20,850 bases of DNA from Chrysochromulina parva (GCA_002887195.1 PJAB01000781.1:1-20850); one strand, 5' to 3'; numbered from the stretch's first letter, positions 8,027-16,340 are shown. The notes: a model not told the origin generated them from the letters alone. Translations and numbers: made by a program.

Positions 8027-8624
8027 GCGAAACGTTAGGGCAGATTAGGGAGATTAGGGCAGATTAGGGAGATTAGGCGCTCCGATTCCGATTGCGCATA
8101 TTTGGGGAGACTGCGGTCGCGGCTCAGAGGGCGGACCGGACGCGCCGGGCCGCGGACCGAGCGCCGCGGGAGCTGAGAACCGACCGCCTTCCAACCGACA
8201 ACGTGACCGGCTGACGCCGCGCGTGGACTTCGCTCCGCGTGATCAAGGGAGAAGGGACACCCGGTCGCGGCCCGTAAAAATACCGGCCCCTCACTTTGTT
8301 AGTCGATTCAAGTCGACTTGACCTCGCTAGTCGAACGGATGCGAATAACGCGGCTTATTACACGAAAAGCGCGCCCGGAACACACCCGGAATGCTGGGAC
8401 GCTTCGTCAACTCCCTTTACCCTTACACACAACCGACGCCCCCAGATCTTTGAGGAGTTCACACCCTTGGTAATTGCAAACCCCCAAAGAGGCGCTTGGC
8501 CGGCACAGCAAGGCCCAAAGCCTCGTGGTCGCCTTGATGGAGTATGGAGACGAGTATCGGCTTGATGGAGCATCGAGGGCGTAGCTTGGTGGAGAACCGT
8601 GGGCGTGACCCCCAGGCTGGACGC
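8027..8624. other. Convergent intergenic region with telomere-like repeat
   Basis: Nearly 600 bp lie between the 3' ends of the SRPBCC-like gene and the first light-harvesting gene. It holds TTAGGG-containing repeats at 8035-8078 and a perfect 14-bp palindrome, TCAAGTCGACTTGA, at 8308-8321 built from the CAAGT pentanucleotide. The rest is GC-rich with no coding or RNA signal I can support. Confidence 0.55.
8035..8078. repeat. Interstitial telomere-like repeat (TTAGGG variants)
   Basis: Four TTAGGG hexamers at 8035, 8045, 8054 and 8064, and a TTAGGC at 8073, are spaced alternately by CAGA and AGA. This gives two copies of a 19-bp unit plus a partial one. It begins 9 bp after the stop codon of the upstream gene. 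Confidence 0.75.
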
Positions 8625-9203
8625 CTAGTTGTACAGGAAGGGGAGGCCGGTGATGAGTTTGTCGAGGCCGTCGAAGCCGGGCGAGACGAAGTTCTGCGAA
8701 TCGTGGCGCAGGAGCTCGAGGGAAGCGAGCATGGCGATGCGGCCGTGCTGGAGCTCGCAGAGCTTGCGGCGCTCCAACTCCTCCTCGTCGAGCTGGGGCT
8801 TGCCAATGCTGAAGTCGCCGAGGACACCCCAGTAGTCGACGGCGCCGATGAGGAAGACCATCTGCAGCCAGCCGAGCGACGGGATGGCGTTGATGGCGGC
8901 GACGCCGTTGGGGATATCGGCGAAGGCGACGCCCGGGGCGATCTCGCCGGGGAAGCGGTAGAACTCCGGCACGACGTAGCCGAGGACGCAGAGCTGCGCC
9001 ACGCGGCCGTGCTTGAGCTCGGCCGTGCGGTACTGGGCGAAGGTATCCTCGTCAATGTCTGTGGAGAGGCCGAGGGGGTCAAAGAATCCGGTGGGAGCGA
9101 TGACGCCGAGCTCGTTCTCGTACGTCATCGAGATCGGGCGCGAGCGCATGACCGGGGCCTGGAAGGCCTGGACGGAGGCGGCGAGAGCGACGATGGCGGA
9201 CAT
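8625..9203 (-). CDS. Fucoxanthin-chlorophyll a/c-type light-harvesting protein
   Basis: This 192-residue antenna protein binds chlorophyll and carotenoid in the thylakoid membrane and feeds the photosystems. The N-terminus MSAIVALAASVQAF-QAPVMRSRP is a signal peptide with a phenylalanine at the cleavage site followed by a short transit peptide, the bipartite signal for red-lineage secondary plastids. TAELKHGRVAQLCVLGYVV (60-78) is helix 1 with the chlorophyll-binding ExxHxR motif. About 104-125 (INAIPSLGWLQMVFLIGAVDYW) is helix 2. CELQHGRIAMLASLELL (149-165) is helix 3 with the second ExxHxR. The mature N-terminus ELGVIAPTGFFDPLG matches the conserved start of FCPs. It is transcribed in the same direction as the second antenna gene, 640 bp away. 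Light and circadian control are usual for the family but not shown here. Confidence 0.93.
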   Translation of the reverse strand: MSAIVALAASVQAFQAPVMRSRPISMTYENELGVIAPTGFFDPLGLSTDIDEDTFAQYRTAELKHGRVAQLCVLGYVVPEFYRFPGEIAPGVAFADIPNGVAAINAIPSLGWLQMVFLIGAVDYWGVLGDFSIGKPQLDEEELERRKLCELQHGRIAMLASLELLRHDSQNFVSPGFDGLDKLITGLPFLYN

Positions 9204-9843
9204 TTCTTTTGATTGCTGCGAGCGAGAGAAGAAGAGGATGCGTGAACATCATGAAGGCATTTGACCAAGGCGTGCTGTCACAGGCGGTCTTGCGCGCGCG
9301 CGTGAGCTGCAAGTAAGGTGAACGGCCGGCTTGGAGATGTGCATGGCAGCCGCGCGCCCGTGTTGTGCACGCGGCGAAGCCACGGCACTGCTTGCGTTGC
9401 AAGGTGAAGCATCATCTCACATGAGGTGCGAAAATGAGGGAGAGCGAGGAGATGCGAATGGAGAATTTAATTTACGACGCGCCATGAAAGGCAAGTGGAG
9501 TCAACCATAGTCATGTTCATTGGGAACGCAGTCCGACAGACGAGGCGCGGACGGCCTTATTTTTCGATCGCGCGCGCGTTCGATTTTCGTTTTTTTATCC
9601 GTTCATTACGGCTCGCACCCACCAGCAAACAACATGCTGTGCGCACATCGGACATCGCCGGCGGCGCTCGTCACCAATTCGACAGTCTGCCCGTAGTGGT
9701 TAGCGGGGCACACCCTAAGGCTCGACGCGTTCCGCGCGCCCCCAGCGCCCAGGATCCCCAACACGTCACAGAGAGCGACACCGCACGCGCGCACGAGCCT
9801 GCGGACGTGCATGTCGCACTGCTGCCGCGGACGTAGCAGCACC
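9204..9843. other. Intergenic region between the two light-harvesting genes
   Basis: This 640-bp stretch must contain the promoter of the 8625-9203 gene and the 3' end of the 9844-10725 gene. There are AT-rich patches at 9465-9476 (GAATTTAATTTA) and 9558-9600, the latter around an alternating CG tract. No further gene or strong repeat is visible. Confidence 0.5.
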
Positions 9844-10725
9844 TTACAGCGTCTCACCGATCGGGAAGACCGGGTTGCCAGTCAGCGACTCGTGGATCAC
9901 CATACCCGTGATGCCCATCATGGCAGCGCGGCCGTTGTTGCGCTCGGCGTTGAGCTTCCACGTGCGGCCGAGGAAGAGCTCCTCCTTGCCCACCTTTTTC
10001 GTCGAGCCGTCGCCCAGCCACACATCGTAGCCGTCGGGGTAGCGCGCCCACCAATATCCCGCCGGGACTACATCGCCAGGCTCCTTTGCCGGATCCTGCT
10101 TGAGGAAGTTAATCTCGCAGAAGGAGATGAAGAGGATGATCTGGAACCAGGCGGCGGTGGGGAGCGCGGCCCACGACGCGATCGCGCCGCCCGGAATGTC
10201 CGAGAACTTGATGTTGTCCGCGACGGACAGGTAACCCGGCCAGCGAGCGCCCGAATAGGTGGTGATGACGCCAAGGAAGGCGGCCATTGCCAGGCGGCCG
10301 TGCTTGATCTCCATCTCCACGAAGCGGCGGTAGCGGGCGGGGCCCTGCTCGCGGATCTGCAGCGGATCCCAGCGGCCGAGCGGCGGCAGCACGCCAACCT
10401 CGTCGTACTTCGGAACGAAAGTGTTTACCTCGTTGTACGACTTGCCGGTCACATCAATGAAGGTCGGGCCCGTCTTCTTGGCCGGACGCGGGACAGCCTT
10501 CTTGGCGGCCGGCGCCTTCTTGGCGGCCTGCGCCTTCTTGGCGCCCGGCAAGACGCCCGGCGGCGCCTTCTTGGCCACCCCCTTCTTCCCGCGGAAGTTG
10601 ACGCGCGGGTCAGCGGTCACATCACCAGCGAAGAACATCTGCGGCGCCGCGGCGCGCATGCACTGCGGCTGCGGCATGATCTGGGAAACCAGGCCCGAGG
10701 AAGCAATCATCGAGAGCGAAAGCAT
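9844..10725 (-). CDS. Light-harvesting (FCP-type) protein with Lys/Ala/Pro-rich N-terminal linker
   Basis: This 293-residue chlorophyll-binding protein has helix 1 with EIKHGRLAMAAFLGVITTY (139-157), a middle hydrophobic helix around 184-206 (ASWAALPTAAWFQIILFISFCEI), and helix 3 with ERNNGRAAMMGITGMVIHE (261-279), where histidine is replaced by asparagine as in many LHC helix-3 sites. The conserved WDPLQI and RYRRFVEMEIKHGR contexts are typical of chl a/c antenna proteins. Residues 46-85 are unusual: five or six KK pairs separated by Ala, Pro and Gly (GKKGVAKKAPP, KKAQAAKKAPAAKK), resembling histone H1 tails. It lies after the presumed targeting peptide and before the conserved TFIDVTG segment, so it may face the stroma. 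Between helices 2 and 3 there is an extra loop (WWARYPDGYDVWLGDGSTKK) seen in longer antenna proteins. The N-terminus is weaker than the neighbour's as a bipartite plastid signal. Confidence 0.9.
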   Translation of the reverse strand: MLSLSMIASSGLVSQIMPQPQCMRAAAPQMFFAGDVTADPRVNFRGKKGVAKKAPPGVLPGAKKAQAAKKAPAAKKAVPRPAKKTGPTFIDVTGKSYNEVNTFVPKYDEVGVLPPLGRWDPLQIREQGPARYRRFVEMEIKHGRLAMAAFLGVITTYSGARWPGYLSVADNIKFSDIPGGAIASWAALPTAAWFQIILFISFCEINFLKQDPAKEPGDVVPAGYWWARYPDGYDVWLGDGSTKKVGKEELFLGRTWKLNAERNNGRAAMMGITGMVIHESLTGNPVFPIGETL

Positions 10726-11189
10726 GGCTGGGATCTGCGCAATGGGGCGGGTTGACGCTTACTCGTCAGCACGAAGCGAATTCTAAAGGCAGCGAAGGGC
10801 TCGTCTGGAACAAGGCAGCAGAATCGCAGCACGCCTCGGCTCAAAGGCCACCGCCGCTGGCGCCTCTGGAGAAGCGCGTGGCACCAGAGCGTTGGCGTGC
10901 ACGCCATGCCCGCAGGCACGGCTGCTCCGCAGCTCGGAGCTCGCAGCAGGCAGCACAACAGCACGCAAGGCCGAAGTGGCGCACCGTCGCGAATTAGATC
11001 GTCCGACGAAGGTGATCTCTTGCAATCTCGTCGCAATGCCAAATTGAAGTATGAAGACTGAACGTAAAAGGTCCGCCGAGGTGTCGGGGGGAGGGTCCAA
11101 AACTCCAAATACGCTACACGCGCTACTATTTTGGTGTGAGCAACTACGGACTGAACAGGAACTAGACTCTAGAGACGCGCGGGGGCGGT
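10726..11189. other. Intergenic region upstream of the second light-harvesting gene
   Basis: The 464 bp must hold the promoter of the 9844-10725 gene and the 3' end of the 11190-13885 gene, both on the minus strand. Open frames cross it on the minus strand but have arginine-rich composition with no family pattern. I see no repeat or clear TATA motif. Confidence 0.45.
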
Positions 11190-13885
11190 TCAACACCTGA
11201 CCAGCCTCCCTGCCACAGCCGCGAGCGTGAGCGCGAGCAGCATTGACGCCATCCCCGCTCGGTGGCGGCCGCCGGGCGGCGCGGCGCTGAGCATGCCGCC
11301 ATCGCCGGGCCCACCCTCGCCAAAGATGTCGAGCGTCGCTTGCTGACGCGGCGGTGAGGACGCTGGAGCTGGCGGGTTGACCCTCTGCGGAATTTGCGGA
11401 ATGACGAGACGGCAATAGCCGTCGGCCACGTCGACGTGCACGAGGCGTGGCGCGTACAGGTCGGTCGGCGGCGGCGCGCTCACGCCGGGCGGGCGTGCGG
11501 GCGGCAGGGGCGGCGGCGCTGGCGCGCTCGGACTCGCCGAGCCGATCAGGACGACGAGTTGCAGCGACTGCGCGCACGCGACGCCATCGTTCAGGACGGC
11601 AGGGCGGCCGAGGGCGCGGCTCTGGTCCATTACCTGGGAGAAGCGCACGGTGGCGCCGCCTGCCTGTGGCAACACGACCTCCGTACTCCCCCCCGCTGGC
11701 AGCGACGCACTCGCGTTAAAGAGCAGCGCCGAGCTGAGCAGCGCGCGCGCCGTCAGTCCGGGCAACGTCGCGCTGGTGCTGGTGCTGGTGCTCACCGTAC
11801 CGCTCCGAGCACGCAGCTCGTTGATGACGAGCAACCTCACCGTGGACGCCGCTACCTGTGCACGGGACGAGCCCTCGTCCGCCACGCGCCAGCGCAGGGC
11901 GCTGGCACTTCTGCTGCTGACGAATCCGCAGCTGGCACTGCCGCCGCCGCCGCCGCCGCCGCTGTCGCCCGTGCTGCGCTTGAGAAGGAGCACGTTGCGG
12001 GCTTGATTGTGGATCGTGACGCAGTAGATGGGGCTGAGTGGCACGAAGGGCGGCTGCGTCGAGAGCACGCGTGCAAATATGTTGCCCACGGCCACATCGG
12101 CGATGGTCACCGCGCCAAAGCCGAGCACCGCCGTCCGGTAGTTGAGAGAGAGTAACGACGGTCCCCACTCGAGCCGAACCGCCTCGGTGCTAGGCTCGAC
12201 GTTGAGCATCGCGAGCGAGGACGAGGCGCCCGCGTCGACGACGGAGGCGGGGAGCGAGCACGCCGAGCTCGTGCCATCGATGCGCATGAGAACTGGGTCA
12301 AAGAGGTCGAGGTGGGAGAGGGTGCCCACGAGCACGATCGCGTAGGCGGCGCCTTCGCACAGAGTCGACAGGTCTATCCTAATATGGGTCGAGGCGGTGA
12401 TACCGGGCATGATGAAGGAGAGTTTGAGCAGCTGAGCCGCCTGATGAGGTGCCACTAGCGGGTGGTCGAAGGCGGCGAATGAGCCCACTGCGACGCTCAT
12501 CAGCTCGATGTCGTCATTGGCCACGACGGTCGCGTTTGGCATGGATAGCGCCGCATGCGAGAACAACAGCCGAAAGTGGAACGGCGAGATCGCCGCCTCA
12601 GGCGCGGCGGATTGCTGCATGCGCTCGATGCGCAGGCCGCCGCTGACGCTCGACATGACGCCCATAACGTTACGCCGCTGCGTGTGCACCATCAGCCGGT
12701 GCATGCTGATGAGGCTCGATCCCGTAGTGCTCTCGACTGCTACCCACAACTCACCCGGCTGGCGGACGGTACGCACGCCGACCCCCATGTAGAGAAGGTT
12801 GCCTGTGCGCGTGAGCCGCGCGCGCGGCATAAAGGGCGAGACGCCGAAGGCGCTTACGAGCGTCGTGTTGGGCACCGCGTTGTACACGCTCAGCTCCGCA
12901 TCGAACCTTGAAGCTGGGCCCGCGAGCTGTGCCTCGGTGTAGGAGCACCTGGTGGGGCCAGCACCGTCGAGGCGCAGCACCTGCATGCAATCCGTCGCAA
13001 TCAGCCGCAATCAGAGGCAATTAGAGGCAATCAGGCACCGTCGAGGCGCAGCACCTGCAGCGGCAGATTGTCCGCAGGGCTGCCGATGAGGTAGAAGGCG
13101 GTGGTCGCCATCTCGCACGTCGTTCCCCACAGGTCCGTTGGCGGCGAGGGCTCGGCGGCGATGCCCGACGTCGGTGTTGCAAAGGTGATGCCGACAGGGC
13201 TGGACATGTCGCTGATCGTGAGCAGCCGCTGCTCGATCTTGATGGAGGTGCCCGCGCTAACAGTCGTGACGATCGACTCGCCGTTGGCGATGATCTGCGC
13301 CGACGCACCCACACCGATCGCCGCATGCCGGAAGATGGTGCGAAAGTTGCCCGGCTCGATCTCGCCAAGGCCCTGCTCGTTGATCACCTGAAAGCGGCTC
13401 GTGCAACCGGCGACGCTGCCCTGAGAGATGGCCGCGCCTATATGATTGCGCCGCTGCATCGAGAGGTACACGCGCGTCGGCGCCCGGAGCTGCGATCCAT
13501 CGTTCGGGTTGATGATCGATATGTCGAGGTACAGCACGTCGCCGGCAAGTGTGACGTAGAGCTCGCGTCCGTAGCGGAGGAAGAGCTTGCAGCGCGGCGG
13601 ATTGGGCACGCGGTATTCGATAGGGCAGCTCAACTGGCCAGCGGAGCCCGATCGCGCTTCGTCAGGGAACTGCAACTCGATGGCCTGCAGGGCGCTGCAC
13701 GCAGCCACGTTGAAGAAGGAGAGGGTCGTGTTGCTCGGCGGCGCAGGCGGCGAGGGCGGCGGTGGACCACGTGGCGGCGAGGGCGGCGGCGGCGGGAAGA
13801 TGATTCTCGGGATGCTCTGAGCGACACTGAGCGGGGAGCTGGCGAGGAGCAGAATGGACGAGCGTTGAATCGCCATTGGCCCCAT
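11190..13885 (-). CDS. Secreted or surface protein with three internal repeats, two exons
   Basis: Exons 13885-13055 and 12980-11190 give 873 residues. Residues 1-24 are a signal peptide (MAIQRSSILLLASSPLSVAQS); 30-50 are a PPPPPSPP-type linker. Three tandem units of about 230 residues follow. Each has a QRRN or QARN block (144, 378, 603), and near its end a cysteine with a hydrophobic strand: TCEMATTAFYLIGS (256-269), LCEGAAYAIVLVGT (484-497), ACAQSLQLVVLIGS (745-758). Units 1 and 2 also share FRTIFRHAAIG (181) and FRLLFSHAAL (413). The units look like beta-rich extracellular domains. Residues 761-783 and 813-821 are proline linkers; 853-869 (MASMLLALTLAAVAGRLV) form a C-terminal hydrophobic tail, either a membrane anchor or a GPI signal. 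I do not recognise the family. Splicing is required, because the first exon frame stops 24 bases into the intron. It diverges from HSF, with about 200 bp shared upstream. Confidence 0.75.
12981..13054 (-). other. Introner-like intron of the surface-protein gene (74 bp)
   Basis: On the minus strand the intron begins GTGCTGCGCC after exon CTGCAG and ends GCATGCAG before GTGCTGCGCC. The 25 bases across each junction are identical on both sides (plus-strand copies at 12961-12985 and 13035-13059). Between them are 10-bp units TGATTGCCTC, TAATTGCCTC, TGATTGCGGC, TGATTGCGAC and GGATTGCATG. Removal is phase 0 and restores the frame LPLQ-VLRLDGAG. Confidence 0.8.
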
Positions 13886-13960
13886 CACTTGTAATACATG
13901 TCATGTACGAAATAACCATGGAACATGAATTCAACGTCATGCAAACTTGGTCCTGCCGTG

Positions 13961-14000
13961 TGTCTGATGTCAAGTCAAGTCTATACATAAACATCAGACA
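13961..14000. repeat. Inverted repeat around the shared upstream element
   Basis: TGTCTGATGT at 13961-13970 and ACATCAGACA at 13991-14000 are perfect reverse complements flanking a 20-base centre that contains CAAGTCAAGT and CTATACATAA. A related TGTCTGATG occurs again near 14030. It lies in the divergent promoter of HSF and the surface-protein gene. Confidence 0.7.
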
Positions 14001-14001
14001 G
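13969..14001 (+). promoter_or_regulatory. 33-bp upstream element shared with the MYB gene
   Basis: This copy differs from the one at 1811-1843 at three positions and starts 123 bp before the HSF ATG at 14092. It has the same orientation relative to the gene. It lies between divergent genes, so it could serve either or both. Confidence 0.5.
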
Positions 14002-14091
14002 TTTTCAACGTACTGCTGGACCTGCCGGGTGTCTGATGAAGGTCGACAGATGAATGCACATGTGCATGGTCATCTCGGCAGGCTTCGCCAT

Positions 14092-15024
14092 ATGTCGGCG
14101 AGCAACGTGGCTGAGGCCCTTCCCTTTCTCAATGACGCGCGCGCCAACGTGCGCGAGGTGGCGGCCGTGGGCCTCGCGAGCCTCACCTCGACGTCGGAGC
14201 CTCACCTCGACGAGTACGACGCCGACGATCGCAGCCGTGCCGTCGCGTGCCTGCCATCCGCGGGCCCGAGGGAGTCGGTGCCGCCATTCATATCCAAGCT
14301 CTATGACATCCTCTCCCATTCGAACGTTCCGACCGACACCATCAGGTGGGGCGCCAATGGCGACACGATCGTGGTGACCGATCAGGAGCGTTTTGCAACT
14401 GAAGTGCTGCCGCGCTATTTCAAGCACAACAACATCCGCTCGTTCGTCCGGCAGCTCAACAGCTACCGATTCCAGCGCTGCCGACCGGCCGCGGACGAAA
14501 TGGGTGAGCACGGCCGGCTCGAGTTTTACTTGCCGACCTTCCGAGCCGGTCGCAAGGACCTGCTCTGCTACTGCACGCGCGGCAACGTGCCGCAGAGGCT
14601 GCCGCCTGGGATGTCGTGGTCGCCGCTGCCGCTCCACGTCGAGGCCCGGGCGTCGACGGCCTCCGCCCCCGCCCCCATCAGCCTCCCAGATGATACGCTT
14701 GCTCTATCGAAGGAGTTAATAAGCGTGCAAGAGGCCATCGCCATGCTTGACGCGCAGGTCAATCGGCAAGCAAGCGAGATGCAAGGGCGCGTCGGCATGC
14801 TCATTGACCTCCTCGGACTACGACCGCCGCCGCCTAACGTGCCTGCCGAACCCTTTCCCGCCGAGCCTGCCCCGCGGCCGCGGCATGGGCCGCAGATGGG
14901 GTCGCGGCACGCAGCGCCCCCGCATGCGACGACCCCGCATGCGCCGCAACCGCCGATAATGGCGCTCGCCGACCTGCCCCCATCCGCGGACCTCGGCTCG
15001 CAGCCGTGCACGATGGGCAGTTGA
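14092..15024 (+). CDS. Heat shock transcription factor (HSF) with HGH1-like N-terminus
   Basis: The protein has 310 residues. The HSF DNA-binding domain spans about 64-163: PPFISKLYDILSH, a TIRWGANGDTIVVTD strand pair, FATEVLPRYFKHNNIRSF, the recognition helix SFVRQLNSYRF (117-127), and the FYLPTFRAGRKDLL end. HSFs trimerise and bind inverted nGAAn elements in stress-gene promoters. A short heptad region (204-243, LALSKELISVQEAIAMLDAQV) fits a reduced HR-A/B trimerisation coil. The tail is proline/histidine-rich without a clear activation motif. Unusually, residues 5-36 (NVAEALPFLNDARANVREVAAVGLASLT) resemble the first armadillo-like repeat of HGH1 proteins. This segment cannot be dropped, because no in-frame ATG lies between it and the DNA-binding domain unless splicing intervenes. 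A start at 14050 would add 14 residues; sequence further upstream overlaps the shared repeat element and is probably not coding. Confidence 0.88.
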   Translation: MSASNVAEALPFLNDARANVREVAAVGLASLTSTSEPHLDEYDADDRSRAVACLPSAGPRESVPPFISKLYDILSHSNVPTDTIRWGANGDTIVVTDQERFATEVLPRYFKHNNIRSFVRQLNSYRFQRCRPAADEMGEHGRLEFYLPTFRAGRKDLLCYCTRGNVPQRLPPGMSWSPLPLHVEARASTASAPAPISLPDDTLALSKELISVQEAIAMLDAQVNRQASEMQGRVGMLIDLLGLRPPPPNVPAEPFPAEPAPRPRHGPQMGSRHAAPPHATTPHAPQPPIMALADLPPSADLGSQPCTMGS

Positions 15025-15302
15025 CCTGAAACCAGAAGGCGGGCTCCGTCTTGCCAAAGCCGCTTGGCATGGCACAGCAGGACGCCCGGCTCGCTCAGTA
15101 CCGAACGAACGAACGGTCCCGATTGCGCGATGTGTCCATGAGTGTGGTGGTAATCTTGGAGTAATAATGCCACAGCCAATACTCCCAGATGAACATTATA
15201 GGCATCGTCGACGAGCTTCGACGGCAGCTGAGAGCCGATTTGTTTGCCCCGCGCCCGTCCACGCCATCCCGATGCCGTAGCGTGCTTGTGCTCCCTCAAC
15301 CC

Positions 15303-16340
15303 TCATTCTTCGCCGGGCCCTCCGCCCAGGTGGCGCCGGCGCAGCTGGTCGCGGCGCTCCGCCTCTTCCTTGGCCTCCGCTAGCCAGTCGTCAGCGTCTA
15401 CGCCTCCGTCGACCGTGACAATCGGTGTCCACTCGAGCGCCTCAGCCTCTGAACGCACCACGGGGGCGCCGGGCTCGATGGCGGGCTGGGCGGCCGCGCC
15501 CGTCAGGCGCGCCGCGAGCAGCTGCTCGCGCACCGCGATCGCCACCGCTCCCTCGAGATCAGGTAGGCCGAGGTCCGCGCAGAGCTGCCGTGCAAACTGC
15601 TCGGGGGTTGGCTCTGTGCGGCTCGTGTCCCATATGACGTGGTCGCGCAACTCGACGCCTGACTCATGCTCCACGTGCAGCTCGAGCGCCACCACGCCGC
15701 CTCCCGCGCTCGAGGGGCCGCCGCCGCTGACGCCGCCGACGCCGCCGACGCCGCCGACGCCGCCGACGCCGCCGACGCCCCCGCCGCTCTCGGCTGCAGC
15801 ATCCTGGGCTGCTATTGCCTCCTTGCCAGCCTTCTTGAGCTGTGCGGCGATGGCCTCCTCGAAGACGGCAGGTAGGCCGACCTCGACGCGCGTGTGCTTG
15901 GCGAAGGCGTCGGCCGTCGCGGCGCTCTCGTGCGCATTCCACAGCACGGTCTCCGTGTACGTGTGCTCCACGCTCGGTGAAAGCTTGCTGCCGTCTATGT
16001 CGAGTCGCACGAGCACAAGGAGCTCCGCCGCTGGCGAGACGGGGTGGAACGTTTCGCGGAGCTGCTCGCCGATGGTGTTGAACGCTGGGGTGCTGGGAAG
16101 CGTCACCGGCTCGGCTGCCGTCGCTGCAGCCACCGCCGCGCGCGCCCTCGCTTTTGTCACCTCGTCGATCGCCATTTGCACGACCGGCGCCACCGGTTGC
16201 GGCTTATACGGCTCCGGCTCGGCCGGCGTGTCCGGCGGCAGCGGCGGCGGCGGCGGCGGCGGCGGTGCGGGCGGCGGCGGTGCGGGCGGCGGCAGAAGCG
16301 GCGGAGGCTGGTCCGTGCGCTTCTTTTTATACGTCGACAT
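15303..16340 (-). CDS. SNF5/SMARCB1-type subunit of a SWI/SNF chromatin remodelling complex
   Basis: The protein has 345 residues. Two SNF5 repeats are visible. Repeat 1 (about 105-170): ELLVLVRLDIDGSKLS, then TVLWNAHES, then DAFAKHTRVEVGLPAVFEEAIAAQL. Repeat 2 (about 217-275): VALELHVEHESGVELRDHVIWD, then TPEQFARQLCADLGLP, then AVAIAVREQL. This order matches SNF5, BSH and INI1, a core subunit that contacts the nucleosome acidic patch and anchors the ATPase. The repeats are normally separated by a short link; here about 30 residues of GGV tripeptides, encoded by a 9-bp tandem repeat, lie between them. The N-terminus is basic then proline-rich (11-55). The C-terminal helix (320-336) is charged. 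The ATG at 16340 is the first in frame; a GTG at 16361 is not a plausible start. It is divergent to the methyltransferase and convergent with HSF. Confidence 0.85.
   Translation of the reverse strand: MSTYKKKRTDQPPPLLPPPAPPPPAPPPPPPPPLPPDTPAEPEPYKPQPVAPVVQMAIDEVTKARARAAVAAATAAEPVTLPSTPAFNTIGEQLRETFHPVSPAAELLVLVRLDIDGSKLSPSVEHTYTETVLWNAHESAATADAFAKHTRVEVGLPAVFEEAIAAQLKKAGKEAIAAQDAAAESGGGVGGVGGVGGVGGVGGVSGGGPSSAGGGVVALELHVEHESGVELRDHVIWDTSRTEPTPEQFARQLCADLGLPDLEGAVAIAVREQLLAARLTGAAAQPAIEPGAPVVRSEAEALEWTPIVTVDGGVDADDWLAEAKEEAERRDQLRRRHLGGGPGEE
15728..15782. repeat. 9-bp tandem repeat inside the SNF5 gene
   Basis: About six copies of CCGCCGACG sit in frame and encode GGV tripeptides on the minus strand. 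The low-complexity array lies precisely between the two SNF5 repeats, so length changes would alter only the linker. Confidence 0.9.

Noticed and set aside
8544..9212. Plus-strand 222-residue acidic frame opposite the first light-harvesting gene
   Set aside because: The minus strand encodes a complete antenna protein with all motifs; this is its antisense shadow.
9811..10755. Plus-strand 314-residue frame opposite the second light-harvesting gene
   Set aside because: Antisense shadow of the antenna protein; no domain and arginine/leucine-rich composition.
10783..11577. Minus-strand 264-residue frame over the gap before the antenna gene
   Set aside because: Arginine/alanine-rich, overlaps the surface-protein exon in another frame, no recognisable pattern.
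13876..14091. N-terminal extension of the HSF frame
   Set aside because: It has no ATG at the far end, and the stretch contains the repeat element found upstream of MYB, so it is more likely promoter or leader.
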